Source: Mycolicibacterium brisbanense (GTDB lineage Bacteria > Actinomycetota > Actinomycetes > Mycobacteriales > Mycobacteriaceae). Taken from it: a stretch of DNA of 64,000 nucleotides. Shown in pieces: positions 57,199 through 64,000 of this stretch (position 1 is its first letter; the number at the start of each line of letters is the position of its first letter). Under the pieces are notes generated by a model, which was not told where the DNA came from, did no database searches, and saw nothing but the letters and a program-made list of their open reading frames with translations. The stretch lies in NCBI RefSeq assembly GCF_001570425.1, contig NZ_BCSX01000044.1:208455-272454 (forward strand), in the 5' to 3' direction. A program made the position numbers and the translations under genes.

Positions 57199-59759
57199 CG
57201 GGCAGCCTCTCCGGCGGTCACGGTGTCGCGGCGTCCTGTCTCCCACAGCTGGTGGTAGCGGCCGCCCGCCGCGAATAATTCGTCGTGCGTGCCGATTTCG
57301 GCGATCTGGCCGGCGTCGAGGACGACGATCTGATCGGCATGGGTGATGGTGTGCAACCGGTGCGCGATGACGAGCACGGTCCGGTCCCGGGTCAGTCTGT
57401 TGAGTGCCTGCTGCACAAGGTATTCCGACTCCGGATCGGCGAATGCGGTGGCCTCGTCGAGGATCAGCACCTCGGTGTCGGCCAGGATCGCCCGCGCGAT
57501 GGTCAGTCGTTGTCGTTCGCCACCGGAGAGGGCCGGTGCCGCGCTCAGCGCCGTGTCGTAGCCGTCGGGCAGGCGCACCACCCGGTCGTGGATCTGCGCG
57601 TCACGCGCCGCCTCTCGTACCCGCTCGATGCCCGCTTCCGGATCGGCGAGGGCGATGTTCTCCGCGACGGTGCCTGCCACCAGCTGTGTGTCCTGCAGCA
57701 CGAACCCGACACGGCGGTACAGCTCGTCGGCGCTCAGCGTGCGAATGTCTTTGCCGCCCACCCGGATCGCGCCCGCGTCGACATCGTGGAAACGGGCCAG
57801 TAGCGCCGCCAGCGTGGACTTGCCCGATCCCGACGGGCCGACCAGCGCAGTGACGGTGCCGGGCCGCAGCGTCAGCGAGACGTCCTCGATCACCGGGACG
57901 CCCGGTCGGTACGCGAACGTCACGTGGTCGAACACCACCGCACCCGCATCATCGTGGGGCGCGGCAGGTGCTGCGATGGCCAGATCCGGTGTGTCCAGCG
58001 CGTTCTGGATACGCCGGGCGGCGACCATGCCGCCCCGGATACCGCCCAGGCCGTAGCCGATGCCCAGCAATCGGACGCCGAATGTAGTGCCCAGCAACAG
58101 GAACGGCAACAGATTCACCGGGGCCAGCCAGCCGTTGACGATCATCGGGGTGCCGACGGCCACGATCAACCACACGAACGTAGCCGGCCTGGTGACCAGG
58201 TCCATCAGCGACTTCTTACCGGTGAACGGCCGTTGCCAGGCAACCAGGAACCCGATGTACTCGTCGAGCCTGCGGCGGAAGCTCGATGCGGCCGCGCCAC
58301 CGAACACGCGGATCACCGGCTGGCCTTCGAGGTAGGCCCCGGCCTCGACGTTCATCCGCTCGGCCCAGCGCTGCGCCTGTGCGATACGGGGCCCGGATTG
58401 GATCGTCATCACCGACATCAACACGACGTAGACCAGCACCGGGATGAACAGCACCGCGGCCAGCCGCCAGTCCACGGTGAACAGATAGATCAGCACGCCC
58501 AGTGGTGCGATCACCGCGGCGACGGCGTCGGGGACGGCATGGGTGACCAGGTAGTGCAGCGACAGCGTGTCGTCCTGCACCAGCTGCTTGATCGAGCCTG
58601 ACCCGCGCGCGGTGAACCAGCCCAGCGGCAATCGAGACATCTTGGTCAGCAACCGGGTTCGCAGATCGCGGGCGAAGTTCGCGTCGATCCAATGCAGCCA
58701 CAACGTGAGCACCGCGGCCAGGAAGGTGCCGGTACCGAGCAGTCCTACGGCCGTGAGCCCCAAGGTCCACAAGCGCTCGCGGTCGGCTCCGGTCAGCAGC
58801 AGCCGCGCCAGTTCGACGAGGAGCACGAACGGCGCCAGCTGAACCAGCGTGATCACGGCCTGCAGCACGCCGGAGACGATCAGCGGCGTGCGGAGCGGGG
58901 CCAGCAACCGGCCCGCCGCTTGTGCGCGCCAGTTCCCCCGGGGTGCGCTCGGCTGTGGTTCCGGTTGTTTGTCGGGTTGCGCGGCAACGTCTTTGACGGC
59001 CTCTGCCGGTGCGTCGTCGCGCTTGGTCCCCATCGCCCGGCCCTCGGTCCAGTAGGCCTGTGCGTGAATCTCCGTCTTGGGGAAGCCGAATTCGTCGCGC
59101 AATCGCACGCGGAGATGCTTGAGGGATCCGGCCTCCGGAGTCACCCAGCAGTACCAGTCAGACCAGTCCCTGGCCTCGATGGCCGCCGCGAGTGAGGTCG
59201 GGTCGGTGCGGGCGATCCACCGCACCGACATCCTCGGATGCTCGGCGATCGGGATCAGTACGTCGGACTCGTCGTGCTGCTCGAGGTAGACCTCGATCGG
59301 GATGTCGTGCGGTACGGCTTCGATGATGCCGTTGATCGCGGGCGTGGCTGCGGCGTCGCCGATCAGCAGGTAGCCGGCCGGCGGCTCTTCCGGCACGCTG
59401 AAGCCGGCCGAGCCCAGCGTCGTCACCGGCACGGTGGCACCCGCTGTCGCGGCCCTGGCCCATTGCGACGCCGGTCCGGACGGTTCGTGCAGGACGACAT
59501 CGATGGCGAAGTGTCCAGTGCTCACATCGGCCTCGACGATCGTGTAACCCCGCTGGAATTCCGTCTTGGATCCCTCCGGGTCCGGGAACCAGAATCGCAA
59601 CCAGGACGTCGGCTCGGCGAGTGCATCCTCGAACAGCGTCGGCGAAACCATGCGGATACGTAGAAGATTCGGCGTACGCCATTCGGTCCCGACGACGGTG
59701 GCCTGGTGATCGCGGGCGCCGAAGCCCCGCATGATCGCGCCCTGAAATCCGCGTGCCAT
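57195..59759 (-). CDS. irtA: ABC transporter IrtA with siderophore-interacting domain
   Basis: The 854-residue protein has an N-terminal siderophore-interacting FAD domain (1-about 245; RGYTIVEADVSTGHFAIDVV) and a linker rich in Pro and Gln. Six membrane segments and an ABC ATPase (GPSGSGKST, LSGGERQRLTIARAI) follow. The FAD domain reduces iron after import of carboxymycobactin. GGGAGGGGA precedes ATG 59759. An IdeR box lies about 45 bp upstream, so the operon should be iron-repressed. Confidence 0.96.
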   Translation of the reverse strand: MARGFQGAIMRGFGARDHQATVVGTEWRTPNLLRIRMVSPTLFEDALAEPTSWLRFWFPDPEGSKTEFQRGYTIVEADVSTGHFAIDVVLHEPSGPASQWARAATAGATVPVTTLGSAGFSVPEEPPAGYLLIGDAAATPAINGIIEAVPHDIPIEVYLEQHDESDVLIPIAEHPRMSVRWIARTDPTSLAAAIEARDWSDWYCWVTPEAGSLKHLRVRLRDEFGFPKTEIHAQAYWTEGRAMGTKRDDAPAEAVKDVAAQPDKQPEPQPSAPRGNWRAQAAGRLLAPLRTPLIVSGVLQAVITLVQLAPFVLLVELARLLLTGADRERLWTLGLTAVGLLGTGTFLAAVLTLWLHWIDANFARDLRTRLLTKMSRLPLGWFTARGSGSIKQLVQDDTLSLHYLVTHAVPDAVAAVIAPLGVLIYLFTVDWRLAAVLFIPVLVYVVLMSVMTIQSGPRIAQAQRWAERMNVEAGAYLEGQPVIRVFGGAAASSFRRRLDEYIGFLVAWQRPFTGKKSLMDLVTRPATFVWLIVAVGTPMIVNGWLAPVNLLPFLLLGTTFGVRLLGIGYGLGGIRGGMVAARRIQNALDTPDLAIAAPAAPHDDAGAVVFDHVTFAYRPGVPVIEDVSLTLRPGTVTALVGPSGSGKSTLAALLARFHDVDAGAIRVGGKDIRTLSADELYRRVGFVLQDTQLVAGTVAENIALADPEAGIERVREAARDAQIHDRVVRLPDGYDTALSAAPALSGGERQRLTIARAILADTEVLILDEATAFADPESEYLVQQALNRLTRDRTVLVIAHRLHTITHADQIVVLDAGQIAEIGTHDELFAAGGRYHQLWETGRRDTVTAGEAAR

Positions 59760-59804
59760 CGACGGTCCCCTCCCGGTTGGTCCTGCCCACGATATCCCAC
59801 AAAG

Positions 59805-59823
59805 TATGGGTAGCCTTACCTAC
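59805..59823. promoter_or_regulatory. IdeR iron box upstream of irtA
   Basis: On the minus strand GTAGGTAAGGCTACCCATA matches the IdeR consensus TTAGGTTAGGCTAACCTAA at 14 of 19 positions. The position, 46-64 bases upstream of the irtA ATG, is typical of iron-repressed genes. It also lies upstream of the divergent TetR gene. Confidence 0.8.
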
Positions 59824-59857
59824 TGTCATCACGCTCAACCGGCATGGCGATAGTTAT

Positions 59858-59871
59858 AGAGCAGACGCTCT
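59858..59871. promoter_or_regulatory. TetR-type operator
   Basis: AGAGC and GCTCT form an inverted repeat around AGAC (59858-59871), 14 bp upstream of the TetR gene start at 59886. The position suggests autoregulation of the TetR-crotonase operon. Confidence 0.65.
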
Positions 59872-59885
59872 GTTACTGTGGCGCC

Positions 59886-60515
59886 ATGCCCCGCCCGCGT
59901 GTCCACGATCCGGACACGGTTCTCGATGCCGTCGAATCGATGGCAGTGACTTCTGGCCTCGCGGCGGTGACCATCCGCGCGGTGAGCGCGGCCGTTGGCG
60001 TATCGAACGGAGCGCTGTACCACCAGTTCGGGTCCCGTGGCGGTCTGGTGGGCCGAGCCTGGCTTCGCGCGGCACGCAGATTCCTCGATTTGCAGCGACA
60101 GTTGGTGGACGCGGCGTCCAGCGGCCCCGACGCGATCGCCGCCGCCGCGCAGGCCCCCGCGGTGTTCGCCGAAGACCATCCGGCATCCGCCCGGCTGGTG
60201 TTGCTGTTCCCGCCGCACGAGATCGCCGCGGTCGGGTTACCCGACGACCTCGCCAACGAGGTTGCCTCACTTCAGAAACACTTGCTCACCCTGATGATCG
60301 AGTTGGCACAGACCGCGTGGGGTCGACGCGACCGCGCCGCCGTGGACACCGTCACGACCTGCATCGTCGACCTGCCCACGGCACTGCTGCTGCAGCGTGA
60401 TCGACTCGGCGACCCCACCGCACTGCGTCACCTCGGCGCCGCGGTGTACGCGGTACTCGACATCGGCCCAAGCCCTACCAATGACAATCACCGACCGACG
60501 AAAGGTGCACCATGA
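59886..60515 (+). CDS. TetR-family regulator
   Basis: The 209-residue protein has a TetR HTH (TIRAVSAAVGVSNGALYHQF, about 33-52) and a C-terminal domain with VFAEDHPASARLVLLFPPHE. The ATG at 59886 overlaps nothing upstream. Its TGA overlaps the ATG of the crotonase gene (ATGA), so it likely regulates its own operon. Confidence 0.87.
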   Translation: MPRPRVHDPDTVLDAVESMAVTSGLAAVTIRAVSAAVGVSNGALYHQFGSRGGLVGRAWLRAARRFLDLQRQLVDAASSGPDAIAAAAQAPAVFAEDHPASARLVLLFPPHEIAAVGLPDDLANEVASLQKHLLTLMIELAQTAWGRRDRAAVDTVTTCIVDLPTALLLQRDRLGDPTALRHLGAAVYAVLDIGPSPTNDNHRPTKGAP

Positions 60516-61171
60516 CAACCACACTGGACTTCGACGGCGAGATCGCTGTCCTCGATCTCGGGGACGACGAGAACCGGTTCTCCCCCGAGTTCCTCGACGA
60601 GGTCGACTCCCAGCTCGACCACGTGCTCGCCAAAGGGGCACACGGCCTGGTCACCACAGCCGACAGCAAGTTCTACTCCAACGGCCTGGACCTGGATTGG
60701 CTTGGCGCACATAGTGATCAGGGCGCGTGGTACGTCGGACGCGTCCAGAGCCTGCTGGCCAGGGTCCTGACGTTCCCGGTGCCGACCGCGGCCGCCGTCG
60801 TCGGTCACGCGTTCGGCGCCGGGGCAATGCTGGCCATGGCCCACGACTTCCGCGTCATGCGAGCCGACCGGGGCTTCTTCTGTTTTCCCGAGGTGGACAT
60901 CCACATCCCGTTCACACCCGGGATGGCGGCGCTGATCCAGGCCAAGCTGACGCCGCAGGCCGCCGTCGCATCGATGACGACGGGCCGCCGATTCGGCGGC
61001 GTGGACGCGCACGCCCACGGGCTGGTGGACGCCACTGCCCCCGAAGGCGGGGTGACCGTTGCGGCCACCGATCTGTTGCGCTCGTTGCACGGCAAAGACG
61101 CAGGCACGCTCGGCGCCATCAAAGAAGTCATGTTCGGCGTCGCCGCGCAGGCGCTGAAGGCCAACAGCTGA
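60512..61171 (+). CDS. Enoyl-CoA hydratase/isomerase family protein
   Basis: The 219-residue crotonase-fold protein is shorter than usual (about 260). It has SKFYSNGLDLDWL and AAAVVGHAFGAGAMLAMAHD, the oxyanion-hole region. The usual catalytic Glu pair of hydratases is not evident; FCFPEVDIHIPFTPGMAAL is similar to isomerase-type members. ATGA coupling to the TetR gene suggests ligand-controlled expression. Substrate unknown. Confidence 0.85.
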   Translation: MTTTLDFDGEIAVLDLGDDENRFSPEFLDEVDSQLDHVLAKGAHGLVTTADSKFYSNGLDLDWLGAHSDQGAWYVGRVQSLLARVLTFPVPTAAAVVGHAFGAGAMLAMAHDFRVMRADRGFFCFPEVDIHIPFTPGMAALIQAKLTPQAAVASMTTGRRFGGVDAHAHGLVDATAPEGGVTVAATDLLRSLHGKDAGTLGAIKEVMFGVAAQALKANS

Positions 61172-61208
61172 CCGGAGCCGAGCCGGTCAGCCCGCCGCCG
61201 GGTGGGGG

Positions 61209-61514
61209 CTAGTTACCCCACCCGCGTTGGCCGTCCCAGCCTCCGCAGATGCCGTTGAGGCAGCCGTGGCCCCAACCACCCTGGGCCGGATTCCAGCCAC
61301 CGCAGCCCTGCCAGCCGGGGCCGCTGTCGCAGCCGCCACCGCCGCCTGCGTCGCCGCCGCCGACCGGGTCGGCGAGTACCACTTGATTGGTTCCGCTCAG
61401 GTCGGTCAGTGAGGCCGGCGCATCAGCGAGGAGCATGGCCGTCGGTGCGGCGGCAATGGCCGCTGCGGCTCCCGCTACGAATACTGTTCCCGCGAGTTTT
61501 CGTATGGTTAGCAT
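61209..61514 (-). CDS. Secreted glycine-rich protein
   Basis: The 101-residue protein starts with MLTIRKLAGTVFVAGAAAAI, a signal peptide, and ends in a Gly/Trp/Cys-rich segment with GWQGCGGWNPAQGGWGHGCL. Four cysteines (C62, C71, C84, C89) and repeated GGW units are visible. It is a typical small secreted mycobacterial protein with no known function. Confidence 0.82.
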   Translation of the reverse strand: MLTIRKLAGTVFVAGAAAAIAAAPTAMLLADAPASLTDLSGTNQVVLADPVGGGDAGGGGGCDSGPGWQGCGGWNPAQGGWGHGCLNGICGGWDGQRGWGN

Positions 61515-61619
61515 GCCTCCATAATCCTCCCCTGTGAGCTGCCTGCCAAGGAATCTGTGAGCACAGACACCACTTTTCGGCGAAAGCCGTGGTCAGGAGC
61601 GTGGCCGGGGAAGAAGTTG

Positions 61620-62288
61620 TCAGGCTGGCGGAACAGCCCCCGGGGCGCGGACAACCATGGGCACGGCAGGGAAGTACGAAGCCATCTCCGACCGCGATTT
61701 GCGCAGCGCCGCAGTGCCGTACCCACGCTTGCGGTAATCGGGGTGAATCCAGATCCTGACGTTCACCTCGCCACCGCTGAGTTCACCGAAGACCATGCCG
61801 ACCTTCTCCGAGCCTTCGATCGCCACGAACCATGCGGCCTCGTCGGCATCCACTCGGGCCAGGGCCGCCCGGATCTCGTCGTCGATATCGGCGGCGGGTG
61901 CGCCGGAACCGTCGCCGGACGCGCCGACATCGGCCGTGCGAGCCTCGAAGATGTCGCGGTCGATGGCGGCCGAGAAGGATCTCAGCACCAGCGTCTCGCC
62001 GGAGCTTGCAGGGCGTTCCTGCGCGGTGAACGACAGCTGACTGTTCAGATCATCGAGCTCTGCGGCGATCTGTCGCCGCGATTCCTTGGTGATCCGGTCG
62101 AAGGACAACCCGACGACAGCATCGGCGGCGGCATGCGACGTGTTGAGCAGCGTCGCAACAGCGTCGACCGCGCTCTTGCGGTCGTCTGCCTCCACGATCA
62201 CGTCGAGCAGTTCGTGGCGGCGGTTGAGTGCATTGAGCAGAGCGTCAGCAATCTCACGCCGCGCGGCGGCCTTGTCGTGATCGGTCAT
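61620..62288 (-). CDS. GNAT acetyltransferase fused to a GyrA-like helical domain
   Basis: The 222-residue protein has two parts. Residues about 7-85 form a helical region that resembles the GyrA/ParC coiled-coil exit-gate segment: LLNALNRRHELLDVIVEADD aligns with the GyrA stretch, and RITKESRRQIAAELDDLNSQ with its second helix. Residues about 100-215 are a GNAT domain with VGMVFGELSGGEVNVRIWIH and YRKRGYGTAAL. The ATG is at 62288. Acetylation target unknown; the helical part may be a dimerisation or DNA-gyrase-mimic element. This is inference. Confidence 0.72.
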   Translation of the reverse strand: MTDHDKAAARREIADALLNALNRRHELLDVIVEADDRKSAVDAVATLLNTSHAAADAVVGLSFDRITKESRRQIAAELDDLNSQLSFTAQERPASSGETLVLRSFSAAIDRDIFEARTADVGASGDGSGAPAADIDDEIRAALARVDADEAAWFVAIEGSEKVGMVFGELSGGEVNVRIWIHPDYRKRGYGTAALRKSRSEMASYFPAVPMVVRAPGAVPPA

Positions 62289-62429
62289 GCCCCAGAGCCT
62301 AGAGCAGCTCAGTCCTGCCTGCGACGGGTTCACAGCGGCCGGACGAGGTTGGCAGCAACCTCACCGGATGAAAACGACCGATACTCACCCTGCGTCCGTC
62401 CAGCTCGATTCCGGAGTCCTGAAACCTCT

Positions 62430-62897
62430 TCATCGCTGGGCCCTCTCAGCGATTGCGGCGAGAGCGTCGACAACGCGTTGGAGCGGTTGAGTGGTGTCGA
62501 TCTCGTACGTGGCCGCGGAGCGCAACAGCGGCTCAGTCTCAGCGATGTCTCGCACAATCCGAGACCGCTCAACAGCGCTCTTGCCGAAGTCATTTCCAGT
62601 ACGGGTGCGGAGCCGATCGAAGATCACGTCGGGAGGAGCACTCAGCAGGACGACGGCATCGAATCGTGCATAGAACAGGCCCTGATTGGCCACGGTGCCT
62701 TGAACGAACAGCGGACGAATACGCGGTCGACGAAGAAGCTCGTCGATGAGCGGTTCACGCCACAGCGGCTCGCCGTCGACGACGTGGACCCAATCCCCAT
62801 AGTCGGTGTCGACCGTGTCGAAACCGCGTAGGGCGAGCTCCGCAAGGGCGGTTGACTTGCCCACACCCGACATTCCGGTGACGAGCACTGCAGCCAT
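62430..62897 (-). CDS. Small P-loop kinase-like protein
   Basis: The 155-residue protein has Walker A GMSGVGKST (8-16) and VDTDYGDWVHV in the usual position of a substrate Asp. FDAVVLLSAPPDVIFDRLRT follows, typical of AAA/shikimate-kinase-like P-loop kinases of the AAA_18/AAA_33 type. An in-frame GTG at 62912 would extend it. The substrate may be a nucleoside or drug, but this cannot be read from the sequence. Confidence 0.78.
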   Translation of the reverse strand: MAAVLVTGMSGVGKSTALAELALRGFDTVDTDYGDWVHVVDGEPLWREPLIDELLRRPRIRPLFVQGTVANQGLFYARFDAVVLLSAPPDVIFDRLRTRTGNDFGKSAVERSRIVRDIAETEPLLRSAATYEIDTTQPLQRVVDALAAIAERAQR

Positions 62898-62967
62898 CGG
62901 CGATCCGGAGCTCACCTCACCACCTGTACCAGGTTTCGCCGGCTGCAAGAGCACTACTGTCGGAACA

Positions 62968-63594
62968 GTGTTCGACCAGTACGAGCTGATCGCCGCCGAG
63001 TACGCACAGCACTTCACCGACGAGTTCGACGTCAGACCGTTCGACCGCTGCCTGGTGCGGTCGTTCACCGAATTGGTGCTGCGATCGGGCGGCGACGCCG
63101 CACTGGACGTCGGGTGCGGGCCGGGTCAAGCCGCCGCCGAACTCACCCGGTTCGGCCTGAGCACCGTGGGCGTCGACGGATCACCTGCCATGATTGCCAT
63201 TGCCCGCAAGCGGTATCCGCAGGTTCGGTTCCAGGTGGCCGATATGCGCGAGTTGCCGTACCGCGACAGCACTTTCTCTGCGGTGTCTGCGTGGTATTCG
63301 ATCATCCACACCCCAGCCGACGAGCTTGCGGACCTGTTCGCGGAGTTCCGCCGGGTCCTCACCGACCCAGGGTGGTTGCTTCTGGGTTTCCAAACCGGCG
63401 CTCCTCCTTTGTCTTTCGACGAAGCCTTCGGACATGCAGTCTCGATGACCTTCCTGCGCCACGACCCCGCCGTCGTGCGCGACGCACTGGCCGCCGCCGG
63501 GTTCACCGGGTACGCGACAGCCACCCGTGAGCGCCAACCGCAGCTCAAGGAGACGGCGGACCAGGCGTTCATCATCGCCTCTGCCACCCCCTGA
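62968..63594 (+). CDS. Class I SAM methyltransferase
   Basis: The 208-residue protein starts at GTG 62968. It has ALDVGCGPGQAAAELTRF as SAM motif I and VADMRELPYRDSTFSAVSAW as motif II/III, typical of Methyltransf_11/25 enzymes. It is divergent from the P-loop kinase gene by 70 bp and ends directly before the stop of the HNH gene. Substrate unknown. Confidence 0.85.
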   Translation: MFDQYELIAAEYAQHFTDEFDVRPFDRCLVRSFTELVLRSGGDAALDVGCGPGQAAAELTRFGLSTVGVDGSPAMIAIARKRYPQVRFQVADMRELPYRDSTFSAVSAWYSIIHTPADELADLFAEFRRVLTDPGWLLLGFQTGAPPLSFDEAFGHAVSMTFLRHDPAVVRDALAAAGFTGYATATRERQPQLKETADQAFIIASATP

Positions 63595-64000
63595 TCATTT
63601 TGGGGGACAGTCTGTTTCGTCGTCGTCTTGGTTGTCGGTGAAGTATTGCTGGGGGTGGTGGTAGGTGTTGATGCGGGATTGGCCAGTGTCGAGCAGCGCT
63701 GGTGGGATCCATTCGCAGCGGCCGTGGGTGTTGATGCGGGTGGTCCATTTGCCGGGGCCGACGAGGCGTTGATGGGGCCCGCAGCCCAGGGTGAGGTCGG
63801 TGATGTCGGTCAGCCCGCCTTTGGCGAAGTCTCGGGTGGCGTGGTGGGCTTGGCTGCGGTGCCCGCTGGCGGTGCAGCCCGGGCAGGTGCAGCCGCGGTC
63901 GCGGGCGAAGAGCATGAGCCGTTGCCCGGGGGTGGCGATGCGTTTGGTGCGGCCGAGGTAGAGCGGCACGTTGGTGTGGTGGTCGAACACGGCCAGGTAG
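63595..64000 (-). CDS. HNH endonuclease signature DUF222 (13E12-type) protein, C-terminal fragment
   Basis: Only the C-terminal 134 codons lie inside the window. The frame opens to the right edge with YLAVFDHHTNVPLYLGRTKR, and RGCTCPGCTASGHRSQAHH and DLTLGCGPHQR form the HNH nuclease motif with zinc ligands. Such proteins occur in many copies in mycobacterial genomes and are tied to mobile or intron-like elements. The start codon is outside. A GTG inside the fragment is not a real start. Confidence 0.9.
   Translation of the reverse strand, partial: YLAVFDHHTNVPLYLGRTKRIATPGQRLMLFARDRGCTCPGCTASGHRSQAHHATRDFAKGGLTDITDLTLGCGPHQRLVGPGKWTTRINTHGRCEWIPPALLDTGQSRINTYHHPQQYFTDNQDDDETDCPPK

Noticed and set aside
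63595..63990. A complete 131-residue HNH protein starting at GTG 63990
   Set aside because: The frame stays open to the window edge and upstream residues (YLA before VFDHHTN) continue the family motif, so it is a cut-off fragment.
1..64000. tRNA, rRNA, CRISPR, prophage or insertion sequence
   Set aside because: I found no cloverleaf, no regular spaced repeats, and no integrase or transposase; the HNH gene at the right edge alone does not define a mobile element.

Overview
The window looks like chromosome from a mycobacterium, most likely a fast-growing Mycolicibacterium. It is GC-rich (estimated by eye in the high 60s percent), often starts genes at GTG, and overlaps genes by 4 bp. It carries mycobacterial signature genes: irtA/irtB, cyp138-msrA, mak, fusA2, an mce gene, F420-type PPOX proteins and a DUF222/HNH protein of the 13E12 type. 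Species cannot be fixed from the sequence alone. I found no rRNA, tRNA, CRISPR array, prophage or insertion sequence; the HNH protein at the right edge is the only mobile-type gene family.

Layout. 1-7.9 kb: start of gltB, a CopB-type metal ATPase with a palindromic copper-type operator, then single enzymes (thioesterase, metallo-beta-lactamase fold, DNA glycosylase, DUF427, aldo/keto reductase, SRPBCC). 7.9-13.4 kb: methyltransferase, a KstR-box-associated pair (NTF2-like protein and SDR), msrA, cyp138 and its divergent TetR gene. 13.3-17.8 kb: a TetR gene and four enzymes (two methyltransferases, a GT4 glycosyltransferase, an alpha/alpha-barrel protein) bracketed by two copies of one operator; this is the best candidate for an undescribed biosynthetic locus. 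18-23 kb: PPOX, C39-like peptidase, AraC-VOC-UvrA2 operon, double DUF427. 23.2-27 kb: four genes with GTGA overlaps encoding two polytopic membrane proteins, a mini membrane protein and a cupredoxin-like lipoprotein, probably one membrane complex. 27-29.8 kb: pncA and glgX.

30-34.6 kb: MarR-regulated ABC exporter and a paired acyl-CoA dehydrogenase operon. 34.7-38.2 kb: maltokinase without treS beside it, HTH protein, HugZ-like protein, pyrE. 38.2-42 kb: a complete ABC importer (binding lipoprotein, two permeases, ATPase). 42-49.4 kb: proline-rich membrane protein, PPOX, SnoaL-like protein, fusA2, AhpD-like protein, an orphan MceA, a DMT transporter. 49.6-55.4 kb: secreted propeller-like protein, histidine phosphatase, O-methyltransferase, DUF2127 protein, AraC regulator divergent from an amidohydrolase. 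55.4-59.8 kb: irtB-irtA, the carboxymycobactin import system, with an IdeR box. 59.8-64 kb: TetR with a crotonase, a glycine-rich secreted protein, a GyrA-like helical domain fused to a GNAT, a P-loop kinase-like protein, a methyltransferase, and the cut-off HNH gene.

Shared themes are metal handling (copper-type operator, IdeR boxes, IrtAB, cupredoxin operon), alpha-glucan metabolism (glgX, mak) and many local regulators next to their own inverted-repeat operators. Two copies of a 57-59 bp hairpin repeat lie in the 34.6 and 55.4 kb intergenic gaps. Protein identities come from reading motifs and remembered family sequences; no database search was run.
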